A stretch of DNA of 5,193 nt from Flavobacteriaceae bacterium. GTDB taxonomy: Bacteria > Bacteroidota > Bacteroidia > Flavobacteriales > Flavobacteriaceae. The DNA is taken from positions 1 to 5,193 of the forward strand of contig JALWYP010000340.1 in assembly GCA_026992695.1 (NCBI GenBank), read 5' to 3'. The notes below the pieces were generated by a model. It saw nothing but the letters and a program-made list of their open reading frames with translations. It did not search any database and was not told the origin of the DNA. Shown piece by piece: positions 1-5,193 of the stretch (positions are counted from its first letter, which is position 1; each line of letters begins with the position of its first letter). The position numbers were made by a program, and so were the translations under genes.

Positions 1-1452
1 GTATAGCGGTTGTAATTGTTTATTCTCAATAAGAAACAGCGTTGTAAAACTTCGGGGTGTTACCAACTTAACCGAAGAATGAATGGGAATATACGAGTTA
101 AACCGTTTGTTATAATATCTTGGCAAAAAGCTTCGGTGCGCACCGTTAACTTTTCCTTTATACGAAATAGAAAGTGCCGGAATGGTTTTTTCGGTGTAAT
201 GGTGGTAGGTTTCCATTAAGTACTGCCTTCTGGCAAGTTCGTCAAAATAGGGTTTTTGAATATCCCCGCTAAAAACTTGCCTTTGTTGAAAATACAACGC
301 ATTTTTCGTATTGTAAAAAAAGGAATAAACAATGCCAATAAACAAACCTAACGCTATAAACGAAGTTATTCTGTTTATTAATACGGAATTTACTTCAACT
401 TTTCTAAGAACAATTTGTGCCAATAAAAAAGCCAAAAATACTGCCGAAAGCAACACTAAAAACGAAAATAAATTGTATGCTTTGGGCATTCCTACCAAAC
501 CGTTTGAACCCACATAACCCAATAAAATGGGAACAAAAGGTGTTATTAAAACGGTTAAAATCACCAATGCAAATTGCAATGGTTTTAGTCCGGAAATTTG
601 AAATCGTAACGATTTTGTATTTAAAAAAAGTACAAAAGCAAAAAGAAAAAGTAGCAATGTAACCCAATTTAAATTTAGTTCGATGTGTTTTTGTACCGTT
701 TGAAAAAAAGCATCAAAATCCAGAGAGGAATCTCTTCCTAATCGTTGGTTTCGCAAAGCGGTAGCAGCCCGCCTTTTTTGCAATCCGGGCGAAAAAATAG
801 TAACGGATGCTCCCACAACCGAAACCAACAAATACACTAAAATACCTTTGTTTATCTTTTTATTTTCAAAAAAATGAAAAACCAATAAAAACCCTAAAAC
901 CCCAATGTTTAAAAAGAAAAGATGCTCTACCAATCCGGTTAAAAAAACGGTTGTTACCAAAAAAAACCAAGTGCTTAATTTTTTTAACTCCAGCGGAAAT
1001 CCTTTTCTAATAACATAACCATAAAACAAAAATAGCAATCCTTCGCCTAAGGTATAAGAAAGTGCGGTGTTTAATAAATAGGCTATTTGGTAAAAATTAA
1101 AACTGTTAAGCACCAATGCAAAATAAAAAAGAGAAGCCAACACAAACCCCCATTTTTTAAACAAACCGCTAAAAAAGTACCAAATAGATGAGAAAAAGAA
1201 AACATTTAATAAAATAGTGGTGGGTACTCTGTAAATATAAAACCGATGGTCGTTTGTAAAACCCTGCGCCCAACGTCCGTTTAAGTTTTTAAAATTAAGA
1301 GCCGCATTGTTATACCAAGTTTCGTTAAAAGCATAATGATGTGCATCTATTGTTGAAGCGTATAAATAAAAACTTACGTACGCAATAAGCGACAGAAAAA
1401 ACAACACTGCCAGGGCATACATAAAATTAATACTTATTCTTAGTGTTTTCAT
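1..1452 (-). CDS. Polytopic membrane protein, GT-C-like / DUF6056-like, C-terminus cut off by the window edge
   Basis: An open frame of 484 codons runs from the ATG at 1452-1450 to the left edge without a stop, so the end of the protein is missing. I see about nine or ten hydrophobic segments, near residues 8-31, 76-94, 102-120, 123-146, 161-193 (probably two), 203-220, 263-278, 290-312, 325-348 and 362-381. From about residue 385 a more polar tail of at least 100 residues follows, likely periplasmic. An acidic loop after the first segment (Asp36, then Asn58-Gly59-Arg60), a Glu inside a later segment (Glu176) and the loop motif SPGLQKRR (221-228) recall DUF6056 and related GT-C-fold membrane glycosyltransferases, where an SPGN..R-type motif occurs. 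That assignment is from memory and tentative. The start codon directly follows the glycosyltransferase stop, which implies translational coupling. It may transfer a lipid-linked sugar outside the inner membrane. An O-antigen polymerase or a non-enzymatic membrane protein are alternatives. Confidence 0.8.
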   Translation of the reverse strand, partial: MKTLRISINFMYALAVLFFLSLIAYVSFYLYASTIDAHHYAFNETWYNNAALNFKNLNGRWAQGFTNDHRFYIYRVPTTILLNVFFFSSIWYFFSGLFKKWGFVLASLFYFALVLNSFNFYQIAYLLNTALSYTLGEGLLFLFYGYVIRKGFPLELKKLSTWFFLVTTVFLTGLVEHLFFLNIGVLGFLLVFHFFENKKINKGILVYLLVSVVGASVTIFSPGLQKRRAATALRNQRLGRDSSLDFDAFFQTVQKHIELNLNWVTLLLFLFAFVLFLNTKSLRFQISGLKPLQFALVILTVLITPFVPILLGYVGSNGLVGMPKAYNLFSFLVLLSAVFLAFLLAQIVLRKVEVNSVLINRITSFIALGLFIGIVYSFFYNTKNALYFQQRQVFSGDIQKPYFDELARRQYLMETYHHYTEKTIPALSISYKGKVNGAHRSFLPRYYNKRFNSYIPIHSSVKLVTPRSFTTLFLIENKQLQPLY

Positions 1453-2205
1453 TTAATAGGTTCTCCAAATTTTAAACAACTCCCAAGGGGCTTTCATAAA
1501 ATCGGTAATTTTAAGTTTACTGCCTTCTATTTCTTGCCAATTATTCAGCGGTACTTCCAATATAGCTTGATAGGTTTTATCTACACCTATTTTGTTTTCT
1601 AATCTGGCAATAAGTTCTACATCAAAAAGCCATTTGGTAAGCAAGGGTTCCTTAAATAAATCGAAGGCAATAGAACAATGTATTAGTTTTGCACCACATT
1701 GCGTATCGTAAACCGGTAGTTTTAAAATAATACTTACAAAGGTTGCAAAAACCCTTCCCAAATAATGCCGGTGTGCTTTTCGTTTTATGGTTGCTCCCAT
1801 TCTGGCAATACGAGCACCCATAACAAACAAGGGTTTCGGGTTGCGTTTTTGTATTTCGGAAAGTAAATAGGGGATTTCGGTAAGTGGCGTTGCCAAATCG
1901 GCATCAAAATAGCCAATGTACCGATAACCCGAATCTCCATCGTTATTTTTTAAACTTAACATGCCCTCTCGAATGGCATTGGCTTTTCCTTGATTATCTT
2001 TACAAATCAAGAAAGAAAAATGTGAGGAGTAAGAAGCTAAATTTTTTAAAACACCGGCTGTATTATCTGTACTGCCATCGTCCACAAATAAAAAATGAAT
2101 GTGTTTATTTTCTTTAACAAAAGATTTAAAGAACTCTACCGGCAATCGTTTTTCCTCGTTGTAACAAGGAATAATAATCAATACTTTACTTGCTTGTACA
2201 TTCAC
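1453..2205 (-). CDS. Family 2 glycosyltransferase, polyprenyl-phosphate sugar synthase type (ALG5/GtrB-like)
   Basis: This 250-residue protein is a GT-A-fold glycosyltransferase of family GT2. Visible motifs in order: PCYNEE (13-18) at the nucleotide-binding start, DDGSTDNT (42-49), NQGKANAIREG (71-81), the metal-binding DADLATP (101-107), GAR (130-132), RHYLGRVF (146-153), YDTQCGAK (166-173) and W192 with FDVEL (194-198). The DTQCGxK and WLFDVEL blocks are typical of dolichyl- or undecaprenyl-phosphate glucose/mannose synthases (ALG5, DPM1, GtrB). The likely reaction is transfer of a hexose from a nucleotide sugar to a polyprenyl phosphate at the cytosolic face. Unlike GtrB it has no C-terminal membrane helices, and unlike ALG5 no N-terminal one, so it would be soluble or peripheral. 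Translation starts at GTG, because a TAA sits in frame immediately before it and the next candidate lies inside the first beta strand. The stop abuts the next gene, its probable membrane partner. The sugar is unknown. Confidence 0.93.
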   Translation of the reverse strand: MNVQASKVLIIIPCYNEEKRLPVEFFKSFVKENKHIHFLFVDDGSTDNTAGVLKNLASYSSHFSFLICKDNQGKANAIREGMLSLKNNDGDSGYRYIGYFDADLATPLTEIPYLLSEIQKRNPKPLFVMGARIARMGATIKRKAHRHYLGRVFATFVSIILKLPVYDTQCGAKLIHCSIAFDLFKEPLLTKWLFDVELIARLENKIGVDKTYQAILEVPLNNWQEIEGSKLKITDFMKAPWELFKIWRTY

Positions 2206-2228
2206 TTAATTAAAATTTAACTATCACA

Positions 2229-2236
2229 CAAACTTA
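2229..2236 (-). promoter_or_regulatory. Candidate Bacteroidota -7 promoter element for the glycosyltransferase gene
   Basis: On the minus strand this reads TAAGTTTG, a full match to the TAnnTTTG core used by the primary sigma factor of Bacteroidota. It ends 23 bases before the GTG start, a reasonable distance for a short leader. No clear TTG -33 element is visible at the expected spacing upstream, only a T-rich stretch, so the promoter is unproven. If active, it lets the glycosyltransferase and membrane protein be expressed apart from the two upstream genes. Confidence 0.45.
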
Positions 2237-2272
2237 CTTAAATTAAAAAGTAAAAGCTCTTGATTTTCTTAA

Positions 2273-3133
2273 TTAATCCGCAATAACTTTTTGAGTATTC
2301 TTTATGGCTTTTTCATTTTTCCAATCTATCCAATCCTGTCCTTTTATTCTTCGCATTAAATTATCGTAATGACGCATCACAAAGATATTATAAACCGCCT
2401 TCGACAAGTTTTTAGGATTTCGGGCAATGGCGCGCAAACTCATAGAAAAACCGGGGGTGATATAGCGCATTAAATGCCAATAGCCTTCGGGCATATAAAG
2501 TACATTTCCATGCTCCAAGTTAGCCACAAGTCCTTTAGCGTGTTTTAAGGCAGGCCATTTTTGGTAATCGGGGTTTACAAAATCAATATCCTCTCTTGTT
2601 ATCAAAGAATGCGGAATTTTATATAAATATTTGGTCTGGTTAGGATGAAACAAAATGGCTTGTTTTTTTCCTTGAAAATGAAAATGAAAAATGTTTGCCA
2701 AGTCGATATCGTAGTGCATAAAGGTATAAGAATCTTCACCGCCAAAAAACAGCATAGGCAAGCCCTTCATAAGACGGATTCCAAAATCCGGGTAATCAAA
2801 ATCGTTTTGCAACTCAGGTACTTCTTTTAAGATATTCCACAAAAAAATACGGTACTTGGTGGGTTCTCGTTGTAGCAAATCTATGTACTCACTCATCTTC
2901 ATTGTAGCATGAGGCTCGTTAAAACCATCTTTATAATCTACCGGACGATTATCGTAAAGTGGTACTGTTTTATCTCCTGCAACTTTCTTAATATAATTAA
3001 AATCCCATTTTTTAACAGCTTCCCAATCATCAACAAAATGTTTAATAACAACCGGTTTTTGAGGTTTAAAATAGTTTTCTATAAACTCCTCTTTGGTTAA
3101 GGTATCGACAGTATCTACGGGTTGTAATTTCAT
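2273..3133 (-). CDS. Cupin-like (Cupin_8 / JmjC-type) Fe(II)/2-oxoglutarate-dependent hydroxylase, FIH-like
   Basis: A 286-residue protein with the usual Cupin_8 layout. The N-terminus holds the family segment KPVVIKHFVDDWEA.KKW (26-43). The double-stranded beta-helix core has the iron triad: His140 and Asp142 in HYD, and the distal His220 in MPEGYWH (214-220). Lys157 in QGKKQAILFHP (154-164) lines up with the 2-oxoglutarate-binding lysine of human FIH (GYKRCILFPP). The stretch DFVNPDYQKWP (184-194) also closely matches FIH (DFDNPDYERFP), as does NVLYMPEGYWH with its DVLYIPMYWWH. All catalytic residues appear present, so an oxygenase is likely. The substrate (protein side chain or small molecule) is unknown. 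There is no signal peptide, so it is cytosolic. The ATG lies 36 bases after the receptor stop, which suggests co-transcription. The 67 bases after it separate it from the glycosyltransferase gene. The comparison with FIH is from recalled sequence, not an alignment run. Confidence 0.92.
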   Translation of the reverse strand: MKLQPVDTVDTLTKEEFIENYFKPQKPVVIKHFVDDWEAVKKWDFNYIKKVAGDKTVPLYDNRPVDYKDGFNEPHATMKMSEYIDLLQREPTKYRIFLWNILKEVPELQNDFDYPDFGIRLMKGLPMLFFGGEDSYTFMHYDIDLANIFHFHFQGKKQAILFHPNQTKYLYKIPHSLITREDIDFVNPDYQKWPALKHAKGLVANLEHGNVLYMPEGYWHLMRYITPGFSMSLRAIARNPKNLSKAVYNIFVMRHYDNLMRRIKGQDWIDWKNEKAIKNTQKVIAD

Positions 3134-3160
3134 GTAAACATTTTACGTATGCTAATATAC

Positions 3161-3168
3161 TAAACTTA
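3161..3168 (-). promoter_or_regulatory. Weak candidate -7 element before the cupin-like hydroxylase gene
   Basis: The minus strand reads TAAGTTTA, one base off the TAnnTTTG core, 27 bases before the ATG at 3133. A TTTG lies upstream inside the end of the receptor gene, but 24 bases away, a little longer than the usual spacing. In such AT-rich sequence this could be chance. Read-through from the receptor gene is at least as likely. Confidence 0.2.
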
Positions 3169-3169
3169 T

Positions 3170-4990
3170 TTATTGAAAACGATACTTTATACCAAACAAA
3201 ACATTCCCTTTTGGCATAGGCACATTTGCTTTTTCGACATACGAGGTATTAAAAATATTATTCCCTATTACCGAAAACGTAAACCCTTTTACAGTTGCTC
3301 TTACCGAAGCATCCACAACATTATAACTATTGGTGGGGCGTTCTACATATCGGTATGAAATTCCGGTTTGCAATATTCTAAAAAAGCTAAAATTACCTGA
3401 GGCAACCACTTGATGTTTCATACTGCTGTTTATTAAATATCTGGAAGCAAAAACATCTAACCCGAAAAAATCATCTTCTAAAAAAGTGTAACCCAAATTA
3501 AGTGTTTGTTTGGTATTATTTACAGAAAAAGAATAGGATGTATTCATCTCAAAACCAACAGTGGTAATTTTTCTAATGTTTTGCGCTATAAATAACGGGC
3601 TGTCTTCGGTTTGTTTAATATAATCTATTAAGTCTTTGGCTTCTCTTCTAAAAAAAGCGGTTGTAAAGTTAAAAACAGTATTACGATAGGCAGCCCCTAT
3701 TTCTTGCGAAAAAGCTTTCTCGGGTTGCAAATCCGGATTTCCCGAAAGAAAACCCGGAATAGAAATATACATTTCGGTATAGGTAGGAATCCGGTACGAG
3801 TAACCTACATTTCCGTAAATTTTCACTTCTTTGCTTATTTTATATCCTACATCCACTCCGGGGAAAGATTGAAAACCAAAATCTGAAAAATAATTAACCG
3901 AAACGCCCGGCGTAACATCTAATTTATCTTGAAGCAAGCTAAACCGGTGTTCGGCAAAAGCGGTTATCATAGTACGTTGTTGATTGCCCAGATTATTACT
4001 GGACAAGCTTACTTGCGAAATATCCACTCCTAATCCCGTAATACCTATTTTAGAAGTATAAGACGAATTTAGTTGCCCTCCTATTTTGTTTGAAATATTA
4101 AAATTTCTGGAAAAACTCGGGTCTTCTCGCTTTAGCAAGAACATATCTTGGTTCCGTTTCCAATAAACCGAAGGTTTTAGTTGCCATTTTCCGGTTTGGT
4201 ATTTTGTTGAAACGGCAACGATACTGGTTTGAGTTTCTTCGTATTCGTTAAAAGCCGGATTGTTGGTATAAAAATTATTAGCCCCAAATTTTCGTTCTTG
4301 AAAAGTAGCAAGAACTTCAAACGGATTGTTTTTGGTATTAATAGTACTTTTTACAAAATAATTTCGGTTTTTAAAATCGGTATTGGGGCGGTATCCGTTA
4401 CTGCTATTGTCAGAGAACGATAACTGATGTGCTGCCTTTTTAGTTAGTGCCGAAGCATCTACACCAAGAAATAAACGCTCAAAAGAGCCTCCTTGTGCCG
4501 TTACATTTACCTGTTTTTTCTTGGTTTTTTTTGTAACTATATTAATGGCTCCCAAAAAAGCATTTTGCCCAAACACCCGGGCAGCGGGACCCTTTATAAT
4601 CTCAATACGTTCGATATTTTCAAGCGGGGGCATCACATTCATTGTGTGGTGTCCTGTTTGCGGATCTTCTACTTTAATACCGTCTATTAAAATCAGAGTT
4701 TGGTTAAAATGCCCGCCTCTAATATAAATATCAGACTGCATCCCGTCTGTTCCTCTTCTTCGCACATCTATTCCTGCGCTATTTTGGAGTAAATCGGCTA
4801 CATTGGTTGCGGTGCTTTGTTGAATTTCTTCTAAAGAAATTACTTGAATGGTTCTGGAGTTTTCAGAAAAAGGAAGGTCTATTCTTTCTGAAGAAATAAT
4901 AACTTCTTCTAATTTTTCGGGAATCGAATCGTTTTGAGAAATCGCCCAATTACTAAAAAGAAAAATACTTATTACTACTACTTTTTTCAT
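3170..4990 (-). CDS. TonB-dependent outer-membrane receptor, BtuB-like
   Basis: A complete 606-residue receptor that would import a scarce ligand across the outer membrane with energy from TonB-ExbBD. A signal peptide is clear: two lysines, a hydrophobic core (4-15) and a likely cut after Ala16-Ile17-Ser18. A TonB-box-like stretch LEEVIISSER lies at 27-36. The plug spans about 45-155, with NVADLLQNSAGIDVRRRG (63-80), YIRGGHFNQTLILIDG (89-104) and IERIEIIKGPA (126-136), ending in GAINIVTKK. The rest is a beta-barrel with alternating polar and hydrophobic strands and family landmarks YRIPTYTEMY (399-408), GNPDLQPE (417-424) and the final strand NVLFGIKYRFQ. It lacks the N-terminal carboxypeptidase-like domain of SusC receptors and no SusD gene follows, so it is not a typical glycan utilisation pair. 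The closest family style is BtuB/siderophore receptors, yet the 78-base leader is too short for a cobalamin riboswitch. The ligand is unresolved. Cupin-like hydroxylase gene follows after 36 bases. Confidence 0.95.
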   Translation of the reverse strand: MKKVVVISIFLFSNWAISQNDSIPEKLEEVIISSERIDLPFSENSRTIQVISLEEIQQSTATNVADLLQNSAGIDVRRRGTDGMQSDIYIRGGHFNQTLILIDGIKVEDPQTGHHTMNVMPPLENIERIEIIKGPAARVFGQNAFLGAINIVTKKTKKKQVNVTAQGGSFERLFLGVDASALTKKAAHQLSFSDNSSNGYRPNTDFKNRNYFVKSTINTKNNPFEVLATFQERKFGANNFYTNNPAFNEYEETQTSIVAVSTKYQTGKWQLKPSVYWKRNQDMFLLKREDPSFSRNFNISNKIGGQLNSSYTSKIGITGLGVDISQVSLSSNNLGNQQRTMITAFAEHRFSLLQDKLDVTPGVSVNYFSDFGFQSFPGVDVGYKISKEVKIYGNVGYSYRIPTYTEMYISIPGFLSGNPDLQPEKAFSQEIGAAYRNTVFNFTTAFFRREAKDLIDYIKQTEDSPLFIAQNIRKITTVGFEMNTSYSFSVNNTKQTLNLGYTFLEDDFFGLDVFASRYLINSSMKHQVVASGNFSFFRILQTGISYRYVERPTNSYNVVDASVRATVKGFTFSVIGNNIFNTSYVEKANVPMPKGNVLFGIKYRFQ

Positions 4991-5009
4991 ACCTGAATAT
5001 TTTAGCGGG

Positions 5010-5017
5010 CAAAAATA
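5010..5017 (-). promoter_or_regulatory. Candidate Bacteroidota -7 promoter element for the receptor gene
   Basis: The minus strand reads TATTTTTG, a full match to TAnnTTTG, ending 19 bases before the receptor ATG at 4990. That would give a transcription start near 5003 and a leader of roughly a dozen bases. A clear -33 TTG at the expected spacing is not seen. Confidence 0.45.
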
Positions 5018-5039
5018 AACTATAATTTTAAAAAATCGG

Positions 5040-5047
5040 TATCTTTA
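5040..5047 (+). promoter_or_regulatory. Weak candidate -7 element for the Coa1-like gene
   Basis: The plus strand reads TATCTTTA, one base off the TAnnTTTG core, 21 bases before the ATG at 5069. A second near-match, TAATTTTA, lies at 5023-5030. Neither has an obvious TTG upstream, so which one is used, if either, cannot be decided from the sequence. Confidence 0.25.
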
Positions 5048-5068
5048 ACATTCTAAAAACAAACTATT

Positions 5069-5193
5069 ATGGACGAAACTATCCAACACAAAAACTGGTT
5101 TTCCAGAAATTGGAAATGGGCGGTACCCACCGGTGGCTGCTTACTTATTATAATTGCTGCTGTAATTTTTGCCGGCTCGTTGTTTGTAGGTAT
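5069..5193 (+). CDS. N-terminal fragment of a single-pass membrane protein, probably Coa1-family (cytochrome c oxidase assembly factor type)
   Basis: Only the first 41 codons are inside the window and the frame is open at the right edge. The ATG is well supported: an in-frame TAA lies at 5054-5056 and no other start codon comes between. The visible part is a short polar head, the motif WFSRNWKWAVPTGG (10-23) and one hydrophobic segment (about 24-41) suited to an inner-membrane anchor, with the head in the cytosol. A tryptophan-rich NWKW.VP.GC pattern before a single helix is, to my recollection, typical of flavobacterial proteins annotated as cytochrome c oxidase assembly factor Coa1 family. 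The domain that would decide this lies beyond the edge, so the family name is tentative. Other small anchored proteins of unknown function share this kind of N-terminus. It is transcribed away from the receptor gene and need not be functionally linked to it. Confidence 0.6.
   Translation, partial: MDETIQHKNWFSRNWKWAVPTGGCLLIIIAAVIFAGSLFVG

Larger units (their letters stand above)
4991..5068. promoter_or_regulatory. Divergent intergenic region between the receptor gene and the Coa1-like gene
   Basis: These 78 bases separate two outward-reading genes, so both promoters must lie here or overlap the coding starts. The region is strongly AT-rich and contains a short GC-rich patch (GCGGGC at 5005-5010). 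I see no convincing inverted repeat that would mark an operator, no riboswitch-sized structure and no Fur-like palindrome I would defend. Confidence 0.6.

Noticed and set aside
404..667. Open frames of 60-90 codons on both strands at 332-667
   Set aside because: They lie inside the long membrane-protein frame, whose 484 codons give coherent hydrophobic segments. The short frames have low-complexity Lys/Asn/Phe content and no recognisable motif.
1884..2117. A 77-codon plus-strand frame opposite the glycosyltransferase
   Set aside because: It is antisense to the conserved GT2 motifs and shows no family features.
2206..2272. Intrinsic terminator after the hydroxylase gene
   Set aside because: Only a weak AAAA...TTTT pairing around an AGAGC core can be drawn. 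No GC-rich stem with a following T tract is present.
2206..2276. Two copies of the palindrome TTAATTAA at 2206-2213 and 2269-2276 flanking the gap between hydroxylase and glycosyltransferase genes
   Set aside because: One overlaps a stop codon and both are simple AT words expected by chance in this composition. There is no sign of an inserted element between them.
4493..4727. Two overlapping plus-strand frames of 65 and 68 codons opposite the receptor plug domain
   Set aside because: Both are antisense to the most conserved part of the receptor, so they are explained as shadow frames.
5021..5026. TATAAT as a sigma-70 type -10 box for the plus-strand gene
   Set aside because: The host looks like a Bacteroidota, whose main sigma factor uses TAnnTTTG, and no TTGACA-like box lies at the right spacing.
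4991..5068. Cobalamin riboswitch upstream of the BtuB-like receptor
   Set aside because: The space is 78 bases, far below the roughly 200 bases of that riboswitch, and no matching conserved box is visible.

Overview
The window looks like a piece of a Bacteroidota chromosome, most likely Flavobacteriia. The evidence is the AT-rich base composition, the near absence of Shine-Dalgarno sequences before starts, TAnnTTTG-type promoter cores, a BtuB-like TonB-dependent receptor, and protein sequences with many Lys, Asn, Ile and Phe residues. No RNA gene, insertion sequence, CRISPR array or integration scar was seen, and coding density is very high.

Layout, reading with the transcription of the minus strand from right to left: a 606-residue TonB-dependent outer-membrane receptor (4990-3170), a 286-residue cupin-like protein resembling the Fe(II)/2-oxoglutarate hydroxylase FIH (3133-2273), a 250-residue family 2 glycosyltransferase resembling polyprenyl-phosphate sugar synthases (2205-1453), and a polytopic membrane protein (1452 to beyond position 1) that starts on the base right after the glycosyltransferase stop codon. 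The gaps are 36, 67 and 0 bases, so the four genes could be one transcription unit. A perfect TAnnTTTG core in the 67-base gap suggests the last two may also have their own promoter. On the right edge a divergent gene begins on the plus strand (5069 onward). Its first 41 residues look like the short N-terminus and membrane anchor of flavobacterial Coa1-family proteins.

How the genes may work together: the glycosyltransferase and the membrane protein form a plausible two-gene module, in which a cytosolic enzyme loads a sugar onto a polyprenyl phosphate carrier and a GT-C-like integral membrane enzyme transfers it on the outer side of the inner membrane. This is inference from family and spacing. 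The receptor and the hydroxylase-like gene are adjacent, but neither substrate can be read from the sequence. Nothing here is clearly a new system. The two points most worth following are the glycosyltransferase/membrane-protein pair and the FIH-like enzyme beside the receptor.
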